Source of the DNA: Bog-257 sp963846715
Lineage (GTDB): Bacteria; Acidobacteriota; Terriglobia; Terriglobales; Acidobacteriaceae
Direction of reading: 5' to 3'
Assembly: GCA_963846715.1 (NCBI GenBank)
Contig: CAWJXA010000007.1
Coordinates: 124,001 to 188,000, forward strand
Length of the DNA: 64,000 nt
Shown here: positions 15,910 through 28,559 of the stretch, piece by piece
Numbering within the stretch: position 1 is the stretch's first letter
How the letters are laid out: every line of letters starts with the position of its first letter
The notes under the pieces: generated by a model
Database searches by the model: none
Seen by the model: the letters and a program-made list of their open reading frames with translations, nothing else
Told to the model about the DNA's origin: nothing
Made by a program: the position numbers and the translations under genes

Positions 15910-15936
15910 AAGGGAGGCAGAATCTGGCCTCCCTTT
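15910..15936 (+). terminator. Terminator of hsp20
   Basis: AAGGGAGGC pairs with GCCTCCCTT around an 8-nt loop and runs into TTTTG, 51 bases after the stop. Confidence 0.85.
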
Positions 15937-16057
15937 TGTTTACCGAAGGAACTCACCGGGGGCGGAAGACAGTTGTCAGTGGTCAGTTGTCGGTTATCAG
16001 TTGAGCTCCTGTCGTCCCGACCGGGCATTCTGCACGGCTGGTCAGTACAATTTGCAC

Positions 16058-16903
16058 ATGGCCGATCAAATACAACTCATTTTCGGGGACACTGATGCCG
16101 CCGCAGAGTTTGAACGGCGTCACCCGCTATGGCCCGATCGATTCGTGAATCTAGTCCGCGCTATCGACACGGCATTCACCCGTGTCCAGACCATGTCGGA
16201 AGCGGTAGACAAACTCGTTTACTTGCATGGCAGGATGTGCGCCGAGGACTTCATGGAGATCCTACTGGTTTGCGGCAACGGATATGGAGAAGCTGGGCTG
16301 AAGTTGCTGCGAAGCCTCTACGAGCACACGGTGACGCTCCGTTACTTACACGAGCATCCGGACGAAGTAGGTGCTTTCATGGACTTCCACCATGTTCAGC
16401 AGCGCAAGCTCATGAGAAATATTCTTGATACCTTCGGTAAGGATGCGCTGCAACCCGAGGTCGCGGCCGACGTCGAACAAAGATATGCGCAGGTGAAGGC
16501 CGATTTTCTTGTTACGGATTGCAAGGCTTGCGGTACAACGAGGCTGAACAATACGTGGAATGAGCTGGACTTCGTTTCGATGGCAAAAAGGGCCGGAGCT
16601 ATCGGTACGCTGATTGTGCAAGGCTACTTTATCCCATTGCGTCACGCGCACAGTACCTTCGGAGGCCTGAAGGACCGACTGGAGATTGTGGATAACGGAA
16701 TACGGTTCCAACACGAGTCGGAGCCAGCAGTAGCCGACCAAGCGCTCATGACCGCTCACAACTGCATCCTCAATGTTCTGGAAGTCCAAAGTGAGCGGTT
16801 CAAAATCGATGGTTTGCAAGAACAACTACAGACCTGTTTTCGAGACTTTGTTGAGATTTGGACGCCTAACTCGGATCTGCTGAAGGATGCGGAGAGAGCA
16901 TAG
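16058..16903 (+). CDS. DUF5677-type protein of unknown function
   Basis: ATG 16058 (MADQIQLIFGDTD) is preferred. The upstream in-frame extension to 15878 runs through the hsp20 terminator and a TCAGT-type repeat and looks non-coding. The 281-aa, mostly helical product contains LVCGNGYGEAGLKLLRSLYEH and TLRYLHEHPDEV, which match the DUF5677 pattern (a helical family of unknown role). A small cysteine pair CKAC occurs in the middle. There is no signal peptide or membrane segment. Flanked by short repeats of the tgacaactg/cagttgtcagt type. Confidence 0.7.
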   Translation: MADQIQLIFGDTDAAAEFERRHPLWPDRFVNLVRAIDTAFTRVQTMSEAVDKLVYLHGRMCAEDFMEILLVCGNGYGEAGLKLLRSLYEHTVTLRYLHEHPDEVGAFMDFHHVQQRKLMRNILDTFGKDALQPEVAADVEQRYAQVKADFLVTDCKACGTTRLNNTWNELDFVSMAKRAGAIGTLIVQGYFIPLRHAHSTFGGLKDRLEIVDNGIRFQHESEPAVADQALMTAHNCILNVLEVQSERFKIDGLQEQLQTCFRDFVEIWTPNSDLLKDAERA

Positions 16904-16973
16904 GGCGGGCCCGGCCCTACACGGGTGAATTAACTGGCGACTGACAATCGGCAACTGACAACTGGAGTTCAAC

Positions 16974-19610
<2,637 letters not shown>

Positions 19611-19614
<4 letters not shown>

Positions 19615-20135
19615 AAACCCACGGTGCAGCATTCACTGCTGTCTCCGGATGGGGTTTGTGTGCGATGGGCGCAACCGCGCTCATCGCTGCCGCGATTGCC
19701 ATGCGTCAGCCAGGCTTCAATCGCTGGCTGGCCGCGTGGCTGGTAGAAGCGCTGGTCGCGTTCACCATCGCGCTGTTCAGCATGCAGTGGAAAGCGTCGC
19801 GCCAACGAACGGACATGTTCTCGACTGCGGGACGGCGCCTGGTGATAGGGCTATTGCCCTCTTTGGCAGCGGGTGCTTTGCTCACTGCGGCCATCATTTG
19901 GGATAGATCCACACGCCTGATTCCAGGCGTGTGGTTATTGCTCTACGGGATTGGCGTGGTGCAAGCCGGCGCATTGTCCGTGCGGGTAGTGCCGGCATTG
20001 GGAGTTGCGTTCGTGGTGTTGGGCGCCATTGCGTTGCCGATGCCGTGGCTATGGGCGAACGTGGTGCTGGCTGCGGGTTTCGGACTGGCACACATCGGCT
20101 GCGGAGTGTTGATCGCTCGGAAATATGGTGGGTAG
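19611..20135 (+). CDS. Small integral membrane protein
   Basis: GTG 19611 overlaps the clpB stop by four bases (GTGA), suggesting translational coupling. The 174-aa product has five to six hydrophobic helices (LCAMGATALIAAAIAM, WLVEALVAFTIALFSM, LVIGLLPSLAAGALLTAAII, VWLLLYGIGVVQAGAL, ALGVAFVVLGAIALPM, LAAGFGLAHIGCGVLIA). Family not recognised; similar small membrane proteins in Acidobacteriota often sit beside a PadR/winged-helix regulator, but none is present here. Confidence 0.65.
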
Positions 20136-20390
20136 CGTCGGCAGGCGACGACCATCTGCGAAGTCCGTTGCCCTAGAGGAAGTTCTGAGTTGCGGTAGTC
20201 TCTTTGAAAGGGCACGGCTAGCCGTGTCTATCGGCTATTAATGACTCGACCTTGAAGGCGTTCCCTTCAAAACGGATACAGCCACTACGAAACCGGTCTA
20301 GCCAACGTAGCCACAACGGGTGGTGATTCACGCCCGGTCGAAATGACAATTTCTAACCCAACGTCTACGTCTCGACTATCCAGCTACCGC
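20136..20390. other. Spacer with a palindrome, no gene
   Basis: Holds the palindrome acggctagccgt (20214-20225) and no supportable gene. It separates convergent genes, but no T-tract terminator is obvious. Confidence 0.4.
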
Positions 20391-23243
20391 TTACGGAGCA
20401 AAGTAGCTGGAGAGGTCGAGGAGCAATTGTGTGAGTCCGTTGCCGGCGTAGGCGTCGATCTTGCCGTTGGTGGTGGGCACAATTGCCATGTTGTTGGTGA
20501 TGGCTCCGTCGACAGCATTCAAAGTCGAGACTACGGGCTGCATCTCCAAGTCAGGCCACAAGGCCAGATAGCCGAGTGGACCAACCGGCACAACCGTTGC
20601 GTTGAAGACGTAGGCTTGAGCGGTGCTCGGCGGGCCGCATTGACTGTGGAGAATATCCACGGGAGGAAGCAGGCCGGTGAAGGGTTGTCCGCCGCCGGGT
20701 AGATGGCGGGTGTCGAGCGCGCGACACGGCGTCAGCGCGTAGAGCGACAGGCCGGGCATCTCTGCTGTCGGGGCAGCGAAGTAGCCGTTGATGTCGATGA
20801 GCAGCTGCGTGCCATCGGTCGAGAACACGGTTACGGAGCCCTCGGGGTCGGTACCCGCCGGCACGATGGCGGCGTTGGCTACGATCGTCCCGGTCTGGTC
20901 GTTCAGCGTCGACACCACGGGCTGACTCTGCCCAGTTGGCCATACCGACAAGTAGCCGATGGGATGTTGATTAATCGGCACCACGGTGAAGTTGAACGAA
21001 TACGCCTGCGGAGTGATGCCCGGCGGAATGCAGGCGGTGCTCTTAAGCACCGGGAAATCACGCGGCGTATTTGCCACCAACGCCGGCGGTCCCAGACCTT
21101 GGGGATAAGACATAAGCCGCGTATCGGCCACACGGCAGGGCGTCAACGGATAGAACGCGAGCGTCTGACTGGTGACCGGCTCGAAGTAGCCGTCGATATC
21201 GATGACGACATCGGTGGTGTTGGTGACGTACACGCTGACCGCGCCATTAGTTCCCGCGGGAGTGATGGCGGCGTTGGCTTTGACGCGGCCATCGACTGAG
21301 TTCAACGTCGACACCGTGGGTTGACCTTCACCGGTAGGCCACAGCGTGAGATAACCCAGCGACCCATGCGGAATGACGGTGATGTTCAGCGAGTAAACCG
21401 TCGCCAAAGAAAGATCGAGACCTGTACTGGCGCAAGGTCCGGATTGCGACAACTGCGGCAGGTTGAAGTCCTGCGAGGTGCCACCTTGAATTGCGCCGGT
21501 GCCACCGTGGCTGGGACGCGAGTCGTACACGCGGCAAGGCGTGACGGGGACGAACTGCACCGCTACCGGCAGAGGGTTGACGATTTGCGAGAGCATGCCG
21601 CTGCTGCCGGAGTAATTGCTGTCACCGGAGTAGGTGGCAACAATAGCGTCTGTGCCTACCGCCAGGGTCGAGGTCATGCAGACGGCGGTCAGCGAAGAAC
21701 CCAGCAGGACTGAGGTGCAGCCGGGTATCGCGGTGCCGTTGGAGGTGAAGCTGACGGTGCCGGTTGGCATGGGCGGCCCGGCCGGGCCGACCGTCGCAGT
21801 GATGGTGACTAGTTGTCCGGACATGGAGGGATTGGGCGAGCTGGTCACAGAAGTCGTGCTGGGAGGGGGGCCCGTCAGACGGAAGACCGTGCCACAGCCG
21901 CCGAGGCCGGCAGTGCATGCAGGGTTTGCGCCAAACGTGGCTGTCCCATAGAAGTTCCCATCGGTGGCTTGCACCAGGCCGGCGGAAGTCCCTTTGCCGT
22001 CGCTGCCGTCGAAGCTGTGCAGCGTGGTCAGGCTACCACTTGGAGTGATTTTGAAGACCGTGCCACAGCCGCTGTTGGGTGTGCAGTAGGCCCCGCCACC
22101 CCCGGTTGTCCCATAGAAGCTCCCATCGGTGGCTTGCACCAGCGCTGCGTGAGCGGAATCACCGTCGGCACAGCCGGGTAGTGAGCAAAAGTTGTAGAGC
22201 GTGGTCAGGGTGCCGCTGGGGGTGACTTTGAAGACCGTGCCACCGAGATGATAGGCGCCGCCGCCGCCCTCGGGGGTTGTCCCGTAGAAGTTGCCATCGG
22301 TGGCTTGCACCAGCCCGGCGTAAGGGTATTGGCCGTCAGCGCAGTTCGCTTGAGCGCAAAAGCTGTACAGCGAAGTCAAGGTGCCGCTGGGGGTGATTTT
22401 GAAGACGGTGCCATAACCGTTGGCCCCGCGCCCGAAGGCTGTCCCGTAGAAGTTCCCGTCGGTGGCTTGCACCAGCCCGGCGTAAGGGTTGCCGCCGTCA
22501 GTGCAGCCAGATTGAGCGCAAAAGCTGTACAGCGTGGTCAGCGTGCCCCCTGGCGTGATTTTGAAGACCGTGCCGCAGCTGCCGCTGCCGAGAGAACAGC
22601 CGTTGTTGGACCCGCCCTCCAAGGTTGTCCCGTAGAAGTTCCCATCGCTGGCTCGCACCAGTCCGGCGTAAGGCATAGCGCCGTCAACGCAGTTGGCTTG
22701 AGTGCAAAAGCTGTAGAGTGAGGTGAACGTGCCGCTGGGGGTGATTCTGAATACCGTGCCATAGTAGTGGTTGACCCCGCCTCCGTAGGTTGTCCCGTAG
22801 AAATTCCCGTCAGTACCTTGCACCAGCGCGGCGGAAGGGCTGGCGCCGTCATACCAGTCGAAGCTGTGCAGCGTGGTCAGCGTGCCCCCTGGCGTGATTC
22901 TAAAGACCGTGCCACAGCCACCCTGGCAGTTGCCGCTGGCCCCGCCAGCATAGGTTGTCCCGTAGAAGTTCCCGTCGCTGGCTTGCACCAGGCGTGCGGA
23001 AGGGCTGGCACCGTCATTCGGATATCCAGCGAAGTTGTGCAGCGTGGTGAAGGTCTGTGCAGGCAAGCTAATTGCCGTCGCAGCACAAAACATAAAGACG
23101 ATGCAAGCCAACTTCACCAAACTAAGTTCGCCGAGGAAACGAAATCCCCAAAGCCGATGTGAGCTTGCTTGTTTGTTGGAGCGGAAACAAGAGGAATTAG
23201 CAGAGCGACGCCTAACGAGCACAACATACCTCGTTGCATCCAA
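20391..23243 (-). CDS. Large secreted GloVer-repeat protein
   Basis: 950 aa. The signal peptide is inside the open frame (VKLACIVFMFCAATAISLPA); a GTG at 23117 is a possible true start, since the first ~42 residues look non-coding and ATG 23243 lacks a good ribosome-binding site. The N-terminal half has seven ~55-residue repeats with LVQATDGNFYGTT and GTVFKITPSGTLTTLYSF, the 'choice-of-anchor tandem repeat GloVer' signature, which probably fold as a propeller. A bacterial Ig-like domain (SSPNPSMSGQLVTITATV) follows. Then come three ~115-residue repeats, each with TPCR..D(S/T)R, STLN..DG.. and a hydrophobic ID.(N/D)GYF. Extracellular; function unknown. No PEP-CTERM tail. Confidence 0.8.
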   Translation of the reverse strand: MDATRYVVLVRRRSANSSCFRSNKQASSHRLWGFRFLGELSLVKLACIVFMFCAATAISLPAQTFTTLHNFAGYPNDGASPSARLVQASDGNFYGTTYAGGASGNCQGGCGTVFRITPGGTLTTLHSFDWYDGASPSAALVQGTDGNFYGTTYGGGVNHYYGTVFRITPSGTFTSLYSFCTQANCVDGAMPYAGLVRASDGNFYGTTLEGGSNNGCSLGSGSCGTVFKITPGGTLTTLYSFCAQSGCTDGGNPYAGLVQATDGNFYGTAFGRGANGYGTVFKITPSGTLTSLYSFCAQANCADGQYPYAGLVQATDGNFYGTTPEGGGGAYHLGGTVFKVTPSGTLTTLYNFCSLPGCADGDSAHAALVQATDGSFYGTTGGGGAYCTPNSGCGTVFKITPSGSLTTLHSFDGSDGKGTSAGLVQATDGNFYGTATFGANPACTAGLGGCGTVFRLTGPPPSTTSVTSSPNPSMSGQLVTITATVGPAGPPMPTGTVSFTSNGTAIPGCTSVLLGSSLTAVCMTSTLAVGTDAIVATYSGDSNYSGSSGMLSQIVNPLPVAVQFVPVTPCRVYDSRPSHGGTGAIQGGTSQDFNLPQLSQSGPCASTGLDLSLATVYSLNITVIPHGSLGYLTLWPTGEGQPTVSTLNSVDGRVKANAAITPAGTNGAVSVYVTNTTDVVIDIDGYFEPVTSQTLAFYPLTPCRVADTRLMSYPQGLGPPALVANTPRDFPVLKSTACIPPGITPQAYSFNFTVVPINQHPIGYLSVWPTGQSQPVVSTLNDQTGTIVANAAIVPAGTDPEGSVTVFSTDGTQLLIDINGYFAAPTAEMPGLSLYALTPCRALDTRHLPGGGQPFTGLLPPVDILHSQCGPPSTAQAYVFNATVVPVGPLGYLALWPDLEMQPVVSTLNAVDGAITNNMAIVPTTNGKIDAYAGNGLTQLLLDLSSYFAP

Positions 23244-23433
23244 CCCACGCTGAATGCCAAGTAAGAGTTCGGCCAGATTGTCATGGGGCCTAGAGCGATG
23301 GCAGACAGGGATTGTTCCGCGGCCCTCTTATTTGCGTTTTAGAGCGCTGGCATTATGCCTTCGTTCGCTTGGGGAAGCAAGCGGTTTCTTCTGGTTTGCG
23401 TCTCGGGTCTTTCGGATCGGACTGAAGTTCTCG

Positions 23434-24250
23434 GGGCGGGATGACAGACAAAGGGAGGACGGCGGCAGAGCATGCGCTGCGCGGACGCGCGTGCTTTGAG
23501 GAAGGGGTGCCGTCCCTGAAGGGACTCGGAGGGATTGGAACCAGATACCCACAGCTTCCGCTGTGGGCTAGTCAGTTTCGCCCGCCTTGCGGGCTGCGCG
23601 GATGCGGTCGAATTACTCCATCGGGATGATAATCAGTCGGGATGAAAGACAAAGGACGGCAAAGCACGCGCTGGTGGCGGACGCGCGTGCGTTTTAGGAA
23701 GGGGTGCCGTCCCTGAAGGGACTCGGAGGGATTTGGTGTTCCTTCCCCAGCACTCACGTGCTGGGCTACGATTGTGCCGCCCTGCGGGCTGCGCGGATGC
23801 GGTCGAATTACTCCGTCGGTGATGATAATCAGTCGGGATGACAGCCAGGAAGGGGTGCTGTCCCTGAAGGGACTCGGAGGGATTTGGTGTTGCTTCCCCA
23901 GCACTCACGTGCTGGGCTACGATTGTGCCGCCCTGCGGGCTGTGGGGCTAATCAGTTTCGCCCGCCTTGCGGGCTGCGAGGAAGGTCACCCCGCCCGCCC
24001 TGCCACGGTCTCCCACACATTCGAAAGGCGCGAATGTGTGGGGCACCCGCGGTCGAAGTCCTCCATCGGGATGATAATCAGTCGGGATGACAGACAAGGG
24101 GGGACGACGGCAGAGCATGCGCTGCGCGGACGCGCGTGCTTTGAGGAAGGGGTGCCGTCCCTGAAGGGACTCGGAGGGATTTGGTGTTCCTTCCCCAGCA
24201 CTCACGTGCTGGGCTACGATTGTGCCGCCCTGCGGGCTGCGCGGATGCTT
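23434..24250. repeat. Four tandem copies of a ~165-250-bp palindrome-rich unit
   Basis: Units begin at 23434, 23639, 23836 and 24085, each opening gggatgac/gggatgaa and containing aggaaggggtgccgtccctg, then aagggactcggagggatt. Three also share ccagcactcacgtgctgggc. Unit 3 carries an extra hairpin insert (acacattcg...cgaatgtgt). The proteins readable through them are artefacts of the repeats. 23244-23433 has no gene. Confidence 0.8.
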
Positions 24251-24370
24251 ACGTCGCATGGAACCCAGGTTGTCCCAAAGGAAGGGCAAAGCTGGGGCAC
24301 CCGCCTTCACACCTCGCATGGAACCCAGGTGGGCCCGAAGGAAGGGCGAACCTGGGGCACAGTCACCCCG
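24251..24370. repeat. Two copies of the 'cctggggcac' repeat
   Basis: Two ~50-bp copies (cgcatggaacccaggt ... gaaggaagggc ... ctggggcac). Relatives occur at 31590-31625, 32550-32695, 38440-38500 and, inverted, 50875-50925. Confidence 0.65.
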
Positions 24371-24383
24371 CAAAGTTGGGACA

Positions 24384-25286
24384 CTACTTGGCCTTCATGA
24401 CCTCTAGGATGCGGTCGAAGTCTTCCAGGGAGTGGTACTCGAGGAGGATCTTGCCACGGCCGTTGCGGTCGGTGATGGTGACGCGGACGCCCAGCGCCCG
24501 TTGCAGCTCCTGCTCGGCTTCTTTGACGTTTGGGTCGACAATTCGGACGTTTCCGATGGCTTCCAGGGGCTGAACCAAGTTGGTAACGGCCACCTCGGTC
24601 TGGCGAACAGAGAGCGAATTTGCGATGGCCCGCTTGGCCATCTTCTCGATGGCATCGGGCGAGTCGAGCGCCATCAGCGCCTTGGCGTGGCCCAGGCTGA
24701 GACGGCCGGTGTCGATCATGACCTGGACGGAGTTCGGCAGCCTGAGCAGGCGAAGCAGGTTGGTGACGGTGGAGCGCTCCTTGCCGGTGCGCAGCGCCAT
24801 CTGCTCCTGGGTGAGGCCGAACTCGCGTGACAACCGGTCGTAGCCGCGGGCTTCCTCGATGGGAGTGAGATCGAGGCGTTGCAGGTTTTCGACAATGGTC
24901 ATCTCCGCGGCCTGCTGGTCGGAGACGACGCGCACGATTGCGGGAATGGTTTCAAGCTGGAGGGTGCGACAAGCACCACAGCGCCGCTCGCCGGCGATGA
25001 CGTGGTAGCGGCCGTTGCCGGTGGGACGCACTACGATGGGTTCTACTACGCCCATTACCCGGATCGACTCGACCAGTTCACTGATGGAGGCCGGGTTCAT
25101 GGTGGCGGAGCCACGCGTCTGATAAGGATTGTGGTCGATCAGGCTGAGACGGAGGAGCTGGAAGCCCTCGCCGGGCGGGCCGCTGGGAGCTGGGTGGGAG
25201 ATCACCGTGGCGGGAACGTGCGGCAGGTGCCGTGGAGGAAGCAGGGTCTCAAGACCGCGACCAAGAACTTTGCGCTTTTCATTCAT
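24384..25286 (-). CDS. parB: Chromosome-partitioning protein ParB
   Basis: CTP-dependent DNA clamp that loads at parS and helps segregate the origin. The 300-aa product has the N-terminal LGRGLETLLP motif that stimulates ParA. The ParB/sulfiredoxin-like domain carries NPYQTR, PIVVRPTGNGRYHVIAGERR and TIVENLQRLDLTPIEEA. A helix-turn-helix (TQEQMALRTGKERSTVTNLLRLLRLP) and a C-terminal dimer domain follow. The Arg box reads GERRCGACR, where GERR(W/F)RA is usual. parA is normally directly upstream, but here it lies about 20 kb away at 45133-45939 on the same strand. A TCAGC-type repeat (25288-25320) precedes the gene. Confidence 0.93.
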   Translation of the reverse strand: MNEKRKVLGRGLETLLPPRHLPHVPATVISHPAPSGPPGEGFQLLRLSLIDHNPYQTRGSATMNPASISELVESIRVMGVVEPIVVRPTGNGRYHVIAGERRCGACRTLQLETIPAIVRVVSDQQAAEMTIVENLQRLDLTPIEEARGYDRLSREFGLTQEQMALRTGKERSTVTNLLRLLRLPNSVQVMIDTGRLSLGHAKALMALDSPDAIEKMAKRAIANSLSVRQTEVAVTNLVQPLEAIGNVRIVDPNVKEAEQELQRALGVRVTITDRNGRGKILLEYHSLEDFDRILEVMKAK

Positions 25287-25496
25287 GAGTTAGCCGTCAG
25301 CGATCAGCCATCAGCCGTCAGCAAAGGACGCTGCTGCGATGTGAAAGAGTATAGCGCCCCATGAGCGGCGAGCGAGAGGAATTGCGCAAGAAAAACCACC
25401 GCGGATTTCGCGGAGGAATGGGATGCGGGGAAGGAAGAGGGCGAGCGGCGTCCGCGATCCTGTCGCAGCGGGGCTGAGCTTGTTGATTCGGAGAAG

Positions 25497-27350
25497 CTAC
25501 TGCGGGTACAACGCCGGTTTCCGCCGCGCGAAGAATCTTATCGGCTTTGCACCTTTTACCAGCGTCAACTCGTCGACGAGAATGTAACTGTCGTCGATAA
25601 ACTTCCGCACTTGGGGATCGGATTCGTAACCATCATTCTCGGTCCACACCCACATGAACGCATCCGGCGCGACGGCGTCGATAAACAGGTCGGGGGCTTT
25701 GGCGCGCAAGTCACCAATAAACCGAGCGCGGTAGTAGCTCTGCATGGGCCCGTGTTCGATCACATCCTGCCCGATCAGAAGCCCTACATTGGAGTCGCGG
25801 GTTGCGGGAGGCATCCCGGTGAGAACATACACCCCAGGTGCCCATCCCCATATAGCCAGAGTCCGAACTGGGTGCGTCTTTTGGATGTCGCGGACGACCG
25901 CGGCAATCCTTTCGTTTGAATCCGTCGTCACCCAGTAACTCCTTCCAATGTAGGTAGAGAGCCCATGTTTCACCTTAGCCATAGAGAGGCGAGGTCTCAG
26001 CTTGGCCAGTTTGTCGTTGGAGTCCGTCTCTGGCCGGTCAGGGACAACCTTGGGGATTCTCGGATTCTGATCCGGTTGTGAGTGAGATAACTCGTGTATG
26101 GCCCTGATCATATTTGCATATCGGATCGCACCGATGGTCGCGAACGCGAGAACAATGACAAGAGCGAATGTCAGTCGGAGAGACGACGGACGACCCTTTG
26201 CCGGATCGGCTCCCTCTGGGGACGAGGTAAAAAACACTGTCGCCAGGTACGTCATTGGAGGCACGAGAAAGATCGAGTAGTGATGGAAGGAGTATCTGGC
26301 CCTACATATCGCGAACAGAGCCGCGCTGGCATACACCAGGAGGCTGCCAAACACCCATTTTCTCTTCCGGAAGAATGCCGAAATGTTGGCGCGTGGGGAA
26401 GCGTGGGACAGCAGACCCATGCCAAGCAACGCAATGAGCAACGGTTCGTAAAGTGGCCAAGTCAGGAACAGGCGGCAGAAATTCGCGATACTCCCAGACA
26501 AGCTCAGCGGGGCGGCATAGGCAAGATTGCCTAATATGTAGGAATACCAGAAATCTCGAATCGCCCCGGTCGTGGCCAGTATAGCCAACATGATCAAGGT
26601 AGTCAGGATGGCCCCTGCACAGAATGCGACCACTTCCTTCACTCGCAACGAGATGCTGAACGAGGGACCTCTGTCCCTGAAGATCGCTGCCAGGACCACC
26701 AGGCCAATGGCCCCGGTAATGGGCGTAGCCTGCAACTTACACCACGGTGCGGTACCCAGCGCCAGACCGCTGCAGAACAAGAGAGACATCTGTGCGCCGG
26801 CGCGGCGTCCTGCAGGCCCGTCCAGCCATGTTAGGAACGTGTAGAACCCTACCATCAATAGCAAGGTGGGCAGCCACTCGCCAGCGTAGTGCAGGTAATC
26901 GAGATGGGCTGCAAGACCATACAACAGAGCCATCAGGAAGGCGCCCAATGCCGCAGCCTTCTCTGATCCAAGCCGCCGCAGCGTCAGGTACGCAACAAGA
27001 ACTTGCAAGCACACAAGGACATTTGCCAGCATGTGCGCCAGGACATACCCGGCCTTAAATCCCATCAAAAGAAAAACCGATATCAGGTAGGAATTAAGGG
27101 GTCCGACAGATTGGGGATCAACGGCTATCCACGGTCTCGGATCAACAAGAAACTTCATGGCCTGGCTGATCATTTGACTCTCATCTAAATTCAGTTCGCG
27201 CGGCACAAGAGCGCTCGGCAGACGGAGACAAAAGACGACCACGATGAGCATCGCGACTACAACCACGGGAGACGGAAAGCGAAGTCTCGGTAGCCGCGCC
27301 AGTATGCTCTGTCCCGCCGGGTTCGCACTGATTGTCGAGACCTTAGACAC
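25497..27350 (-). CDS. Polytopic membrane glycosyltransferase-like protein (GT39/ArnT type)
   Basis: Starts GTG 27350 behind ggggaggcgttcc. The 617-aa product has ten or more membrane helices. The first periplasmic loop holds an acidic LNLDESQ, the expected position of the catalytic Asp/Glu in GT-C enzymes (PMT/ArnT). The C-terminal ~180 residues are soluble (WGWAPGVYVLTGMPPATRD). Such enzymes move sugars from polyprenyl-phosphate carriers to lipid or protein acceptors; the substrate here is unknown. The gene at 28476 lies upstream on the same strand with a 97-bp gap and is also polytopic, suggesting a surface-glycan function. Confidence 0.75.
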   Translation of the reverse strand: MSKVSTISANPAGQSILARLPRLRFPSPVVVVAMLIVVVFCLRLPSALVPRELNLDESQMISQAMKFLVDPRPWIAVDPQSVGPLNSYLISVFLLMGFKAGYVLAHMLANVLVCLQVLVAYLTLRRLGSEKAAALGAFLMALLYGLAAHLDYLHYAGEWLPTLLLMVGFYTFLTWLDGPAGRRAGAQMSLLFCSGLALGTAPWCKLQATPITGAIGLVVLAAIFRDRGPSFSISLRVKEVVAFCAGAILTTLIMLAILATTGAIRDFWYSYILGNLAYAAPLSLSGSIANFCRLFLTWPLYEPLLIALLGMGLLSHASPRANISAFFRKRKWVFGSLLVYASAALFAICRARYSFHHYSIFLVPPMTYLATVFFTSSPEGADPAKGRPSSLRLTFALVIVLAFATIGAIRYANMIRAIHELSHSQPDQNPRIPKVVPDRPETDSNDKLAKLRPRLSMAKVKHGLSTYIGRSYWVTTDSNERIAAVVRDIQKTHPVRTLAIWGWAPGVYVLTGMPPATRDSNVGLLIGQDVIEHGPMQSYYRARFIGDLRAKAPDLFIDAVAPDAFMWVWTENDGYESDPQVRKFIDDSYILVDELTLVKGAKPIRFFARRKPALYPQ

Positions 27351-27447
27351 GGAACGCCTCCCCGGTAGTCAACGTTCTCACTTTGAACTCAACCCCGCTG
27401 TATAGCTCATTGTGTGGCCATTCTAGAAAAGAGCCAGGTTCTTTTGC

Positions 27448-28476
27448 TCAATCAAAAATGCTCTTTTGCTGAGTCGATGATACAGTCGGAGTGGTAAATA
27501 CCAGGACAGCAACCGATGCGCTCAGCAGGGGGCCGGCCACGCTAAACAGGGCCCGGCTAACGGAGCCGGGATCGGCACCGAAATAACTACCTAGAGCAAA
27601 CACGGTCAAGCCGGTCATGGTCGTCGCCACCACCCACTTTCGCGGGAATCTCTTCAGGTTGATCAACCCGAGCGGCAACAGCCAGCAGAACGTGTACCAA
27701 AGATCGTGGTCGCGCATCAGAGTGGACAGGAAGTGATGGAAATAAGCGGTATTCTGGTGCATCTCCATCCCGAACCTGGCAGGCGACTCGAAGGTCCCCC
27801 TCACCTTCCACTGCGCCAACGCCACTGAAGCTAAAGCGGCTATCCAGGACGACACCATCCATGCCGCGGTGCTCCACCTATTGCGCATCGTCTTCCTCGA
27901 ATACAGCCACCAGGAGAGCGTGAATACGACTACAAATGGAGCGAACGATTCCTTGGCAGCGGCTCCGAGCACTCCGCAGAAGGGCAAGATCCAGTACTTC
28001 TCCGCGAACAAACTCCACACTACGAGCAGCAGAAAAAAACCCTCGCCGGCGTCAATCAATCCCACGAGTCTGAGGTTTGGAACAGCGAAATTAAGGAGGT
28101 AGATCAGCGCCGACCCGAGTGCAATCGCATAGCTACCCAGGACTCGGAACACGAGAACCAAGAGTAGTATTGCGGTCGCCGCGGTGAAAAAGGCATTGAC
28201 GATTAGCAGACCGAACGTTGCTGGGTCCCAAGTTCCAATCCTTCCCCTTGCCATCAGGTAGAAAGGTCTTGCCAGGTACGGCACCAGCAGCCTAAATCGA
28301 AGGTGGCTATTGATCACGGGAGGCTCCCCACCGGTCTCAGTTGCGACGTACATCTGCACGTCAGAAAGGCCGGCATATTTTTCCAAGTCCACCCGGTGCA
28401 AGGTGGGGTAACCCAGACCTAGGGATATGAGGTAGAAGAGTACGCTAAGAAGGAGAAGCCTGGAGGGCGAGATCAT
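27448..28476 (-). CDS. Polytopic membrane protein of unknown function
   Basis: ATG 28476 (MISPSRLLLLSVLFYLISLG) is chosen because ggaggtttccgtat precedes it; the frame extends upstream to 28530 without such a site. The 342-aa product has about nine hydrophobic helices, with a first extracellular loop containing DVQMYVATETGGEPPV and RFRLLVPYLARP. The layout resembles small GT-C-like or 'glycosyltransferase-associated' membrane proteins, but no family motif is certain. Probably co-transcribed with the 25497 gene. Confidence 0.65.
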   Translation of the reverse strand: MISPSRLLLLSVLFYLISLGLGYPTLHRVDLEKYAGLSDVQMYVATETGGEPPVINSHLRFRLLVPYLARPFYLMARGRIGTWDPATFGLLIVNAFFTAATAILLLVLVFRVLGSYAIALGSALIYLLNFAVPNLRLVGLIDAGEGFFLLLVVWSLFAEKYWILPFCGVLGAAAKESFAPFVVVFTLSWWLYSRKTMRNRWSTAAWMVSSWIAALASVALAQWKVRGTFESPARFGMEMHQNTAYFHHFLSTLMRDHDLWYTFCWLLPLGLINLKRFPRKWVVATTMTGLTVFALGSYFGADPGSVSRALFSVAGPLLSASVAVLVFTTPTVSSTQQKSIFD

Positions 28477-28559
28477 ATACGGAAACCTCCATAAGAATCT
28501 CGTTCGACCTTGAACTGATCCTCGCCTCACAACCTAGTACTTGCGGCCTGCGTTTGTCA

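Noticed and set aside
23434..24400. CRISPR array or protein-coding repeats
   Set aside because: Units are about 200 bp with no short direct repeats separated by unique spacers, and no cas genes are near. Proteins read through the units simply follow the DNA repeat.
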